Assembly: GCA_963931525.1 (NCBI GenBank)
Contig: OZ007023.1
Coordinates: 1,116,001-1,180,000 of the forward strand
Length of the DNA: 64,000 nucleotides
Origin: Fimenecus sp900545625
GTDB taxonomy: Bacteria; Bacillota; Clostridia; Oscillospirales; Acutalibacteraceae
Direction: 5' to 3'
Shown: positions 22,892 to 31,381 of the stretch, in pieces
Layout: every line of letters starts with the position of its first letter
Position numbering within the stretch: the stretch's first letter is position 1
Translations under genes and position numbers: made by a program
The notes under the pieces: generated by a model
The model's database searches: none
What the model saw: only the letters and a program-made list of their open reading frames with translations
Told to the model about the DNA's origin: nothing

Positions 22892-24088
22892 ATGGAAGCG
22901 TATACCATATTTAAAAGCCTATGCATCATCGTCATTGCCGCAAAGATCTGCGGCATTCTGGCACGTAAGCTCAAAGCGCCGCAGGTCGTCGGGGAGATCC
23001 TCGCGGGCGTGCTCATCGGGCCGAGCGTTTTGGGGCTTGTGGAGCAAAGCGATTTTTTAGCGCAGCTCGCCGAGATCGGCGTGGTGCTGTTGATGTTTTC
23101 CGCAGGGCTGCAAACGAATCTCCATGATCTTCTGCGCACGGGGCTCAAAGCGTTTGCCATCGCGTGCGCGGGCGTTTTGGTGCCGCTCGTCGGCGGTACG
23201 CTTTTGTATATGGCGTTTTACGGTGCGTCGCCCTTAGGCTCGCCCGAATTCTACCGCGCTGTGTTCATCGGCGTCATTATGACGGCGACCTCGGTGAGCA
23301 TCACCGTCCAGACGCTCAAGGAGCTCGGTAAGCTCTCGACCGAGGTGGGTACGACGATTCTAAGCGCCGCCATCATCGACGACGTGATCGGGATCATCGT
23401 GCTGACCTTTGTCATCGGCATGTCCGGCGGCGAGGCGCAGCCCGTCTCGGTCGTGCTCAAAACCGTGTTGTTCTTCGTGTTCGCGCTGCTCTTCGGCTAT
23501 GTATGCTATAAGATCTTCCGCATCGCGGACAAACGCTGGCCGCACACGCGCCGCATCCCGATCTTGGGGCTTGCGCTGTGCTTTGGTATGGCGTATGTCG
23601 CGGAACGCTTTTTCGGGATCGCCGATATCACGGGCGCATATGTCGCAGGTGTGATCCTGTGCAGCATCCACGATTCGGAATACATCGCTGAAAAAATGGA
23701 CGTCAGCTCCTATATGCTGTTCGGCCCCGTGTTTTTTGCAAGCATCGGGCTTAAAACGGAACTTGATACGCTTTCGGGCGAGCTTGTGCTGTTCGCCGCC
23801 GGCTTTGTGCTGGTAGCGCTCTTGGGCAAGATCATCGGCTGTTCGCTGACGGCGCGGCTCTGCCGCTTTAATTGGGGCGATTCCGTAAAGATCGGTGTGG
23901 GCATGATGACGCGCGGCGAGGTGGCGCTCATCGTGGCACAAAAAGGGCTTTCGTGCGGGATCATCTCGTCGGCGTACTTTGCGCCCGTGATCCTTTTGAT
24001 CCTTATTTCCTCCGTCGTCACGCCCATTGTCCTAAAGGCGCTGTATTCGCGCTCGGAGAAAAAAGCGCAGGCGGCGCAAACCGCGTAA
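22892..24088 (+). CDS. CPA2-family cation/proton antiporter
   Basis: A 398-residue membrane protein with about 12 helices. GILARKLKAPQVVGEILAGV followed by LIGPSVLGL is the conserved helix 1-2 region of KefB/GerN/NapA-type exchangers, and ...AAIIDDVIGIIVL holds the Asp-Asp ion-binding pair in helix 5. There is no C-terminal RCK/TrkA-N domain: it ends ALYSRSEKKAQAAQTA. The frame is open to 22754, but the ATG at 22892-22894 (MEAYTIFKSLCII) is preferred because AAAGGGAAG lies upstream and homology begins there. It probably exchanges Na+ or K+ for protons; regulation through the preceding PII-like protein is plausible. Confidence 0.88.
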   Translation: MEAYTIFKSLCIIVIAAKICGILARKLKAPQVVGEILAGVLIGPSVLGLVEQSDFLAQLAEIGVVLLMFSAGLQTNLHDLLRTGLKAFAIACAGVLVPLVGGTLLYMAFYGASPLGSPEFYRAVFIGVIMTATSVSITVQTLKELGKLSTEVGTTILSAAIIDDVIGIIVLTFVIGMSGGEAQPVSVVLKTVLFFVFALLFGYVCYKIFRIADKRWPHTRRIPILGLALCFGMAYVAERFFGIADITGAYVAGVILCSIHDSEYIAEKMDVSSYMLFGPVFFASIGLKTELDTLSGELVLFAAGFVLVALLGKIIGCSLTARLCRFNWGDSVKIGVGMMTRGEVALIVAQKGLSCGIISSAYFAPVILLILISSVVTPIVLKALYSRSEKKAQAAQTA

Positions 24089-24114
24089 AATTAAGAGGAT
24101 AAACGGAAAATGCA

Positions 24115-24147
24115 ACAGGCATGGCAGTTTTGCCATGCCTGTTTTTG
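24115..24147 (+). terminator. Terminator after the antiporter gene
   Basis: ACAGGCATGGCA and TGCCATGCCTGT form 12 perfect pairs over GTTT, then TTTTG. Confidence 0.9.
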
Positions 24148-24170
24148 TATAGTACCATTTCAGAAAATCG

Positions 24171-24977
24171 TTAATCCCCATACTCCAAGGAAGCTTCAAA
24201 GGGCGCGTAGGATGAATCGAAAAACAGCTCCTGTTCCGCCATTTTGTAAAAACGCGGCTTTACGACGTCGCAAGCTTCCTCTTCATAGATGATGATGTAG
24301 CGGTCATGTACGCAGGTCATCCGAATGGTTGTTTTAAATCCGAACCCTTCGTTCCAATTGAAATAGTGCGCTTCCCATTTCACCGGCGCAAAAACAACCG
24401 TGTAATCTTCCCGCTCGACAAGCGTGGCGTTTACTTCGTCTGCATAAGCCGTTTCGGCAAATGCCGCCTGCGCGCTTTCGGCGTCCGGGTACTCTCGCAC
24501 ACGATATGTCATAGTACTGGATACGAAACAGGGAACATATTTGCGAACTTCCGTATACAAGTTCTTATACCCTTCACCGTTGGGCTGCCTGTAGTTGGGC
24601 TGCTCGTACACAGTAGGGGAAGCGTAGCTCGCGGGTAAAAATTCCTTTTGAAAGTTATCGTCCCGGAGCAGATAATCACAGAATTCCGTGATCTCCTGCT
24701 CGGTCATGTCAATGGGCGCGGATTTCGGCCGGAAATAGGCGTTGTAAATGCCGATGCAGCCGAACAAAACAGAGCAAACGAGCAGCAAAGCAGAGACCGT
24801 GCACCAGACCTTACCTCTTTGCTTTACCCGCCAAAGGATCAAAAGCACCAGACCGATCAAAAAGCCAAGTGTGATGAAAACTTCATAAAACCAAACAGGC
24901 CCCGTGGCGAGAAAAGCCACAACGCCATAGAAAACCTCACGCATGTTCAGAAAACATAAGGAAATAGTCGGTTTCAT
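24171..24977 (-). CDS. Membrane-anchored extracytoplasmic protein, unknown
   Basis: A 268-residue protein with three hydrophobic stretches near the N-terminus (~14-32, 33-50, 59-80) and a soluble remainder from ~85 that should lie outside. The soluble part includes a Pro/Asn/Tyr-rich piece (YEQPNYRQPNGEGYKNLYTE), aromatic segments (KWEAHYFNWNEGFGFKTTIR) and Cys residues. AGGAGG precedes the ATG. No family recognised. It shares orientation and small spacing (25 bases) with the lipoprotein gene upstream, so the two may be co-transcribed envelope components. Confidence 0.6.
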   Translation of the reverse strand: MKPTISLCFLNMREVFYGVVAFLATGPVWFYEVFITLGFLIGLVLLILWRVKQRGKVWCTVSALLLVCSVLFGCIGIYNAYFRPKSAPIDMTEQEITEFCDYLLRDDNFQKEFLPASYASPTVYEQPNYRQPNGEGYKNLYTEVRKYVPCFVSSTMTYRVREYPDAESAQAAFAETAYADEVNATLVEREDYTVVFAPVKWEAHYFNWNEGFGFKTTIRMTCVHDRYIIIYEEEACDVVKPRFYKMAEQELFFDSSYAPFEASLEYGD

Positions 24978-25002
24978 AATCCGCCTCCTGTTAGAAAAAT
25001 AT

Positions 25003-25383
25003 TCAACGCCTCGCTTCGTTCGTTTCAGATGCCGTTATGGTATACAGCTTGTGCTCCTTTATATCCGCGCGGTCGACTTCGATCTCGCCGGAATACAAGT
25101 AGATCCCTTTGGACGCATCATAAATGCACACCGGCTGTGTACCGAAAGAAACCGGGGTGAATTCCACTTCCCCCTCAGCATCGGTGCTGCCGATTTCCGG
25201 CGGCGGCCAGGGTTCGCGTCCGTCCGGGTATTCGCCGGCGTATACGGTGACATTTGCAATCGGGTTCCCGTCTTCACTTATCACTTGAAGTGTAACGCTG
25301 CCGTCCGGCTTTGTGAGGGCACAGGCAGAAAAGAAAATCAAGATCACCACGGCAAGCAGGCATATTGTTGCTTTGCGTTTCAT
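25003..25383 (-). CDS. Lipoprotein with transthyretin/carboxypeptidase-regulatory-like fold
   Basis: A 126-residue lipoprotein. The ATG at 25381-25383 (MKRKATICLLAVVILIFFSA) has AAAGGAG eight bases upstream and the lipobox is FFSAC. The mature part reads VTLQVISEDGNPIANVTVYA and then STDAEGEVEFTPVSFGTQPV, the pattern of a small beta-sandwich of the carboxypeptidase-regulatory/Cna-B type, where a Gly-rich strand is followed by TDAEG. Such domains stiffen or present surface proteins. No partner enzyme is apparent. Fold assignment is by pattern only. Confidence 0.6.
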   Translation of the reverse strand: MKRKATICLLAVVILIFFSACALTKPDGSVTLQVISEDGNPIANVTVYAGEYPDGREPWPPPEIGSTDAEGEVEFTPVSFGTQPVCIYDASKGIYLYSGEIEVDRADIKEHKLYTITASETNEARR

Positions 25384-25743
25384 AAGGCTCTCCTTTCCAT
25401 AGTTCCAGTAATAATAAAAGATGGGCAAGAAACGGCGAAAAGACAAAGCCATAGCAGCAAATTTGGCTGCTATGGCTTACAATTTTGCATAGATTTCCCC
25501 ATGGCTGCACGCCGCAAGCAACCGAATCCCTGTATCCCCTAAAAAAAGTATAGAATAGGGGGGGAACAAAGTCAATGCGCGATTTTGACAAAAAGGACGA
25601 TGCCGCATTGTATGAAATCCACAGACGCCAAACGGGAAAAATCGGCTTTTTCACCGTTAAATATACAACAGCCATGGTCTAAAAGTATGAAATTTTTGTG
25701 ATTTTTCACAGATTCTTTCGGTATATTTCTAACGTACAAAATA
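25384..25743. other. Non-coding region with one strong hairpin
   Basis: No gene could be supported. It holds a 13-pair hairpin (25446-25478) and the AT-rich upstream region of the inositol operon promoter. The open frame on the minus strand 25572-25835 has no ribosome binding site. Confidence 0.5.
25446..25478 (-). terminator. Hairpin upstream of the lipoprotein gene
   Basis: AAGCCATAGCAGC and GCTGCTATGGCTT pair perfectly over a seven-base loop; on the minus strand TTTGTCTTTT follows. With no minus-strand gene upstream it may be an attenuator in the lipoprotein leader rather than a terminator. Confidence 0.5.
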
Positions 25744-25772
25744 TTGAAAAATGCGGTCAAAAGTGCTATAAA
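25744..25772 (+). promoter_or_regulatory. Promoter of the inositol operon
   Basis: TTGAAA (25744-25749), 17-base spacer, TATAAA (25767-25772), about 60 bases before the first iol gene. No obvious IolR-type operator repeat was recognised nearby. Confidence 0.65.
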
Positions 25773-25834
25773 TAATAAAATATAAAATGAGATTCCTGTG
25801 GGCTTCCACAAGAAGAAAGGCAAGGACTCGCGCA

Positions 25835-26674
25835 ATGTCTTTGGTTACAATGCAAGAACTGCTCGACGACGCCGAGCAAAACGGGCGGGCCGTCGGGGCT
25901 TTTTCCGTCGGAAATATGGAAATGGTGATGGGCGCCGTGCGTGCCGCCGAGGAACTGCGAACGCCCATCATCCTGCAAATCGCCGAGGTGCGGCTGCCGA
26001 ATTCCCCGCTGCATCTCATGGGCCCGATGATGCTCGCCGCCGCAAAGCATGCTTCGGTGGACATCGCCGTCCACCTCGACCACGGGCTGCGGCCCGAGAC
26101 CGTACATAAAGCGCTGGAGCTCGGTTTCACCTCGGTCATGTTCGACGGCTCGCAGCTCCCGCTTACGGAGAATATCGACATCGTGAAAAACGTTGTGAAT
26201 CTTGCCGGCGACTACGGCGCAACGGTCGAAGCGGAGCTCGGCGTTGTCGGCGGCAACGAGGGGGAGGGCAAGGCGCACCAAGTGCTCTGCACCGACCCTG
26301 CCGACGCGGTGCGCTTCTGCGATGAAACGGGTGTGGATGCGCTCGCCGTCGCCATCGGCAACGCACACGGCAATTATCCCCGTTTGCCGGAGCTGCGCTT
26401 CGATGTGCTCGAAGCGATCCACAAAGCGGTCTGTGTCCCGCTTGTCCTGCACGGCGGCACGGGCATCACGCCCGAAATGTTCCGCAAGTGCATACAACTG
26501 GGCGTTCGAAAGATCAATATCGCCACTGCCTCGTTTGATGCGCTGGCAAGGTCTGCGAAAGCCTATTGCGACGCAAAGGACGGCGCGCCGAACTACTTTG
26601 AGCTGTCCAAGTGCGAGGCCGAGGGCGTCTATGAAAACGTCAAACGCCACATCGAGATCTTTAACATGCAGTAA
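25835..26674 (+). CDS. iolJ: Class II aldolase, 6-phospho-5-dehydro-2-deoxy-D-gluconate aldolase
   Basis: In inositol breakdown IolJ splits 2-deoxy-5-keto-gluconate 6-phosphate into DHAP and malonate semialdehyde. The 279-residue protein is a zinc-dependent class II aldolase: VHLDHG has the zinc-binding His and catalytic Asp, EAELGVVGGNEGE and GNAHG follow, and LHGGTGI is the phosphate-binding loop. Such proteins are easily called fructose-bisphosphate aldolase, but its place as first gene of an otherwise complete iol operon supports the IolJ role. The ATG at 25835 (MSLVTMQELLDDAEQNG) is preferred to the upstream frame start; AAGGAC lies nine bases before it. Likely cytosolic and regulated with the operon. 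Confidence 0.88.
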   Translation: MSLVTMQELLDDAEQNGRAVGAFSVGNMEMVMGAVRAAEELRTPIILQIAEVRLPNSPLHLMGPMMLAAAKHASVDIAVHLDHGLRPETVHKALELGFTSVMFDGSQLPLTENIDIVKNVVNLAGDYGATVEAELGVVGGNEGEGKAHQVLCTDPADAVRFCDETGVDALAVAIGNAHGNYPRLPELRFDVLEAIHKAVCVPLVLHGGTGITPEMFRKCIQLGVRKINIATASFDALARSAKAYCDAKDGAPNYFELSKCEAEGVYENVKRHIEIFNMQ

Positions 26675-26691
26675 AGCGAAAGGAGCGCAGT

Positions 26692-27708
26692 ATGCAGTAC
26701 ATACAATTTGACCAAAGCAAACCCTATGACCTGATCCTGCTCGGGCGCGTAGCGGTGGATTTCAACCCTGTAGATTACTATTGCCCGTTAAACGAGAGCA
26801 CGACCTTCAAACGCTACCTCGGCGGCTCGCCTGCGAACATCGCGGTGGGGCTTGCTAGACTTGGCAAAAAGGTCGGCTTTTTTGCGCGCGTGTCCGATGA
26901 CCAGCTCGGCACGTTTGTGACCGATTATTTTAAGAAAGAGGGCATCGACACCTCGCATATCAAGCGCTGCGAGCACGGCGAGAAAATCGGCCTGACCTTT
27001 ACCGAGATCAAGTCTGAAACGGAAAGCTCCATTTTGATGTACCGCAATTTGGCGGCGGACTTGCAGCTGCATGTGGATGACATCGACGAGGACTATATCC
27101 AGCAGGGCAAGGCGCTGCTTATCTCCGGCACGGCGCTTGCTGAAAGCCCCTCGCGTGAAGCGGCGCTCAAGGCGGTCGCAATCGCGCGGCGCATCGGCGT
27201 ACCCATTATTTTTGACATCGACTACCGCGCCTACAACTGGAAAAACAACGACGAGATCGCGATCTACTATTCCGCCGTGGCGAAGGAGGCGGATATCATC
27301 CTCGGCTCGCGTGAGGAATACGACCTTACGGAAGCGCTCATTGCCCCGGGGCAGACGGACAAGGAAAGCGCTGCGCTCTGGCACGGGTATAACGCGAAGA
27401 TCGTCATCATCAAGCACGGGAAAGAGGGTTCGACTGCGTATACCTGCGACGGCGAAAGCTACTCCGTCAAGCCCTTCCCCGTAAAACTTCTCAAATCCTT
27501 CGGCGGCGGCGACGGCTACGCCTCCGCGTTCCTGTATGGGCTTTTCGAGGGGTACGAGATGTTCGACGCGCTCGAATTCGGCTCCGCGTCCGCCGCGATG
27601 CTCGTCGCGTCGCACGCATGCTCCGAGGATATGCCCACTGTCGACGCGGTGCGGGAATTCATCCGCAAGGAAAAAGAGGAATACGGCGAAATGGTAGCAA
27701 GAGGGTAA
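26692..27708 (+). CDS. iolC: 5-dehydro-2-deoxygluconokinase
   Basis: IolC phosphorylates 2-deoxy-5-keto-gluconate at O6 with ATP. The 338-residue protein is a PfkB-type ribokinase: the N-terminal LILLGRVAVDFNP, the substrate segment LGGSPANIAVGLARLGKKVG, and the C-terminal catalytic-base loop GGGDGYASAF (the GxGD signature). The start has AAAGGAG seven bases upstream and lies 17 bases after iolJ. Pathway position between IolB/D products and IolJ matches the neighbouring genes. No anomalies. Confidence 0.94.
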   Translation: MQYIQFDQSKPYDLILLGRVAVDFNPVDYYCPLNESTTFKRYLGGSPANIAVGLARLGKKVGFFARVSDDQLGTFVTDYFKKEGIDTSHIKRCEHGEKIGLTFTEIKSETESSILMYRNLAADLQLHVDDIDEDYIQQGKALLISGTALAESPSREAALKAVAIARRIGVPIIFDIDYRAYNWKNNDEIAIYYSAVAKEADIILGSREEYDLTEALIAPGQTDKESAALWHGYNAKIVIIKHGKEGSTAYTCDGESYSVKPFPVKLLKSFGGGDGYASAFLYGLFEGYEMFDALEFGSASAAMLVASHACSEDMPTVDAVREFIRKEKEEYGEMVARG

Positions 27709-27753
27709 ATGCCTTTTTATGTAGTATAGAATCTCTGAACACGAGGTGTTTTT

Positions 27754-28524
27754 ATGTACGAGACCCCTGCTTTCAACGAAAGCAACGAAAAGATCCTCTG
27801 CGAAATGGGCGGGAAAAACGCCGATATGCTGATGACCATCAAGGTCAAGCGCATGGCGGCGGGCGAATCCTTTACCCTTTGCAGCGCATCCAATGAGACT
27901 GCCGTTTTGCTGCTGGCCGGCGAAGCGGAATTTCTGTTTGAGGGAAAAAGCGAGCACGCTTCGCGGCGCAGCCCGTTTCTCGACAAGCCTTACTGCGTGC
28001 ATTTTCCGCGCAGAAAGGCGGTCACGGTCATTGCAAAAAGCGAACTGCGCATTTTGGTGCAGCAGACTGACAACGACCGTGATTTTGACTTGAAATGGTA
28101 CACGCCCGATGACTGCATGTTACAGGAATTCGGCAAGACCCAGTGGCAGGGTACCGCACACCGGCAGGTGCTCACGGTGTTCGATTATGAGAGCGCGCCG
28201 TATTCCAATATGGTGCTCGGCGAGGTGTTCCATAAGCCCGGCTGCTGGTCAAGCTACCCGCCGCACTTCCATCCGCAGCCGGAGCTTTACTATTATGAAT
28301 TCGACAAGCCGCAGGGCTTTGGCGTGGGCTTTGTCGGCGACGAATGTTTCAAGGTGCTTGACGGCGGCGCGCTCGCCATCACCCCGCTGAAAACGCACCA
28401 GCAGGTCGCGGCGCCCGGCTATTCGATGTATTACGTTTGGATGATCCGCCATCTCGACGGCGACCCGTGGCGCAAAACGCGCACTGTTGCGCCCGAGCAC
28501 GAGTGGCTGGATCACGCTGATTAA
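27754..28524 (+). CDS. iolB: 5-deoxy-glucuronate isomerase
   Basis: IolB converts 5-deoxyglucuronate to 2-deoxy-5-keto-gluconate. The 256-residue bicupin protein shows the metal-binding cluster around SSYPPHFHPQPELYYYEFDK (His/His/Glu), with the conserved ending VWMIRHLDGDPWRKTRTVAP. GAGGTG precedes the ATG. It sits between iolC and iolD, in the order often found in Firmicutes iol operons. The protein is cytosolic. Confidence 0.94.
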   Translation: MYETPAFNESNEKILCEMGGKNADMLMTIKVKRMAAGESFTLCSASNETAVLLLAGEAEFLFEGKSEHASRRSPFLDKPYCVHFPRRKAVTVIAKSELRILVQQTDNDRDFDLKWYTPDDCMLQEFGKTQWQGTAHRQVLTVFDYESAPYSNMVLGEVFHKPGCWSSYPPHFHPQPELYYYEFDKPQGFGVGFVGDECFKVLDGGALAITPLKTHQQVAAPGYSMYYVWMIRHLDGDPWRKTRTVAPEHEWLDHAD

Positions 28525-28537
28525 GGAGGTATTGCGA

Positions 28538-30454
28538 ATGGCAAAGCTAACGACCGCACAGGCGCTTGTGCGCTTTCTCGACAACCAATACGTTTCCTTT
28601 GACGGCAAAGAGACAAAGTTCGTAGACGGCATTTTTACGATCTTCGGGCACGGCATCGTCTGCGGCCTGGGCGAGGCGCTGGATTCTGACCGCGGCGCTT
28701 TGACCGTCTATCAGGGCAAAAACGAACAGGGCATGGCACATGCTGCCACAGCGTTTGCAAAACAGAACAACCGCCGCAAGATCATCGCCTGCTCGTCGTC
28801 CATCGGGCCGGGCGCCGCAAATATGATCACGGCTGCCGCCACCGCGACGGTCAACCATATCCCGCTGCTGCTGTTCCCCGCCGACGCGTTTTCCACGCGC
28901 CAGCCCGACCCCGTTTTGCAGCAGTTCGAGCAGGTCAATTCCCTTGCGACCACGACCAACGACGCCTATAAAGCCGTATGCCGCTATTGGGATCGCATCG
29001 CGCGCCCCGAGCAGCTGATGTCCGCCATGCTCAACGCCATGCGCGTGCTGACGGATACTGCCGAAACGGGCGCAGTCTGTATTTCCATGCCGCAGGACGT
29101 TGAGGGCGAGACCTACGACTTCCCCGAAGAATTCCTCCAAAAGCGCGTGCACCGCATCACCCGCATCGCGCCGGCAAAGGAGGAAGCGGATGACCTTGCC
29201 GCGATCCTTTTGCAGGCGAAAAAGCCGCTTGTCATCTGCGGAGGCGGCGTGCGCTATTCCGAAGCGGGCGAGACGCTCGAACGCTTCTGCAAAACCTTCA
29301 ATATCCCCTTTGCCGAGACGCAAAGCGGCAAGACCGCCTGCCTTTCGTCCGACCCGTATAACCTCGGGGGACTGGGCGTCACAGGCAACGCAGCGGGCAA
29401 TATGATCGCGAAAGCGGCGGATGTTATTTTGGGGGTCGGCACACGGTTCTCCGACTTCACTACGGGGTCGAAATCCCTGTTCCGCGCGGATGCAAAGGTG
29501 CTGACGATCAACACCTCCCGTTTTGATGCCTACAAGCTCGGTGCGTCGAAACTTGTTGCCGACGCAAAGCTCGGGCTTGAAGCGCTTGAAGCCGCGCTCG
29601 AAAAAGCCAATTACCGATCCGTCTACACCACCGAGATCGCCGAAGCCAAAGCCGCCTGGGAAAAGGAAATGCAGTCGCTCTCCGCCTATGCGTATGACGA
29701 AGATTTCAAGCCCCTTATCGCCGCTGGCGACCCGCGCACCATCCCTGAATACGCCGAACGCTTCGGCACGCTGACCCAAACCGCCGCCGTTGCGAAGATC
29801 CGTGAGCTGATCCCTGCGGACGCGGTCTGCGTGGGCGCGGCAGGCTCGCTTCCGGGCGATCTGCAGCGCATGTGGACGTCGGACAGCCGCTATTCCTACA
29901 ATATGGAATATGGTTACTCCTGTATGGGGTATGAGATCGCGGGTGCGTTCGGCTCAAAGCTCGCAGATCCCGAAAAAGAAGTCTATGCCATGTGCGGCGA
30001 CGGCAGTTACCTGATGCTGCATTCCGAGCTTGTTACAAGCGTGCAGGAGCATAAAAAGATCAACGTCCTGCTGTTTGACAACTGCGGCTTCGGCTGCATC
30101 AACAACCTCGAAATGTCCAACGGCATCGGCAACCTTGCCACGGAATTCCGTTTCCGCAGCGAGAACGGCGAGCTTGCGGGCGACCTTGTCCCGATCGATT
30201 TTGCCCGCGCCGCTTCCGGCTACGGGGTAAAGACGTATACGGCGCGCAATATGGAGGAACTGGAATTTGCCTTGCGCGACAGCCTCACGCAGACCGTCTC
30301 TACGCTCATCGACATCAAAGTGCTGCCCAAGACCATGACGGACGGTTACGGCGCATGGTGGCACGTCGGTGTGGCGAGCACCTCCCAAAACGAAGCCGTA
30401 CAAAAAGCCTATGCCGACCGGCAGGCGCATTTAGAGAAAGCGAGGAAGTATTGA
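28538..30454 (+). CDS. iolD: 3D-(3,5/4)-trihydroxycyclohexane-1,2-dione hydrolase
   Basis: IolD opens the ring of the diketone intermediate of inositol catabolism to 5-deoxyglucuronate. The 638-residue protein is a thiamine-diphosphate enzyme of the acetolactate-synthase type: the cofactor-activating Glu is in VYQGKNEQGMAHAA, and the ThDP/Mg motif CGDGSYLMLHSEL...LFDNCGFG lies near residue 490. The ATG at 28538-28540 (MAKLTTAQALVRF) has AAGGAGGT eight bases upstream; the extra upstream codons in the frame are not used. Its TGA overlaps the iolE start by one base, giving coupling. Confidence 0.94.
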   Translation: MAKLTTAQALVRFLDNQYVSFDGKETKFVDGIFTIFGHGIVCGLGEALDSDRGALTVYQGKNEQGMAHAATAFAKQNNRRKIIACSSSIGPGAANMITAAATATVNHIPLLLFPADAFSTRQPDPVLQQFEQVNSLATTTNDAYKAVCRYWDRIARPEQLMSAMLNAMRVLTDTAETGAVCISMPQDVEGETYDFPEEFLQKRVHRITRIAPAKEEADDLAAILLQAKKPLVICGGGVRYSEAGETLERFCKTFNIPFAETQSGKTACLSSDPYNLGGLGVTGNAAGNMIAKAADVILGVGTRFSDFTTGSKSLFRADAKVLTINTSRFDAYKLGASKLVADAKLGLEALEAALEKANYRSVYTTEIAEAKAAWEKEMQSLSAYAYDEDFKPLIAAGDPRTIPEYAERFGTLTQTAAVAKIRELIPADAVCVGAAGSLPGDLQRMWTSDSRYSYNMEYGYSCMGYEIAGAFGSKLADPEKEVYAMCGDGSYLMLHSELVTSVQEHKKINVLLFDNCGFGCINNLEMSNGIGNLATEFRFRSENGELAGDLVPIDFARAASGYGVKTYTARNMEELEFALRDSLTQTVSTLIDIKVLPKTMTDGYGAWWHVGVASTSQNEAVQKAYADRQAHLEKARKY

Positions 30455-31347
30455 TGCTTGATAGCAAAAAGGTCAAGCTCGGCATTGCGCCGATCGCTTG
30501 GACAAACGACGATATGCCGGATCTTGGCGCGGAAAATACCTTTGAGCAGTGCATTTCCGAAATGGCGCTTGCGGGCTTTACCGGCTGTGAGATCGGTAAT
30601 AAATACCCTAAGGATGCAGTGATCCTCAAAAAAGCGCTGGAGCTGCGCGGGATGGAGATCTGCAATGCGTGGTTTTCCACATTTCTTACCACCAAACCTT
30701 ACGAGGAAACCGAGCGTGATTTCATCCGCCACATTTCATTTTTGAAGGAAATGGGCGCAAAGGTTGTCGGTGTTTCGGAGCAGGGGCATTCCATTCAAGG
30801 TACGACCCTTTCCATTTTCCGCGACAAGTACGTGATGAACGATGAAGAGTGGGAAAAGCTCTGCACGGGAATGAACCGTCTCGGGCGTGTCGCCAAGGAT
30901 ATGGGCATTGCGCTTTGCTTCCATCACCACATGGGTACGGTGGTACAGACCGCTGCGGAGATCGACCGCCTGATGGAAAATACCGACCCCGAGGTATTTG
31001 GGCTGCTGTTTGATTCGGGGCATCTTGCCTACTGCGGTGAGGATTACATGGCGGTGCTTAAAAAATACGCCGACCGCGTGCGCCATGTCCATCTCAAGGA
31101 CATCCGCCCCGAGGTCATCGCCGAGGTCAAGGCGGAGAACCTGAGCTTCCTCAACGGTGTGCGCATGGGGACATTTACCGTGCCCGGCGACGGCGTGATC
31201 GACTTCAAACCGATCTTTGACGTGCTGGAGGAAACGGGCTACGAGGGCTACGTGCTCGTCGAAGCTGAGCAAGACCCCGCAAAAGCAAACCCGCTGGAAT
31301 ATGCGATCAAGGCGCGCAAATATATCCGTGAAACGGCGGGGCTGTAA
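30454..31347 (+). CDS. iolE: Myo-inosose-2 dehydratase
   Basis: IolE removes water from scyllo-inosose to give the diketone substrate of IolD. The 297-residue protein is a xylose-isomerase-like TIM barrel: KLGIAPIAWTNDDMPDLG at the start, ALCFHHHMGTVVQT and LLFDSGHLAYCGED hold metal ligands, and YVLVEAEQDP has the last Glu. The start ATG at 30454-30456 overlaps the iolD stop (TGATG). Length and motifs are normal. Confidence 0.94.
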   Translation: MLDSKKVKLGIAPIAWTNDDMPDLGAENTFEQCISEMALAGFTGCEIGNKYPKDAVILKKALELRGMEICNAWFSTFLTTKPYEETERDFIRHISFLKEMGAKVVGVSEQGHSIQGTTLSIFRDKYVMNDEEWEKLCTGMNRLGRVAKDMGIALCFHHHMGTVVQTAAEIDRLMENTDPEVFGLLFDSGHLAYCGEDYMAVLKKYADRVRHVHLKDIRPEVIAEVKAENLSFLNGVRMGTFTVPGDGVIDFKPIFDVLEETGYEGYVLVEAEQDPAKANPLEYAIKARKYIRETAGL

Positions 31348-31381
31348 ACAGCGCACATCATAAGCAAAGGAGAAGCAGAAC

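Noticed and set aside
25572..25835. Minus-strand frame upstream of the inositol operon
   Set aside because: No ribosome binding site, overlaps the iol promoter, and the translation is not protein-like.
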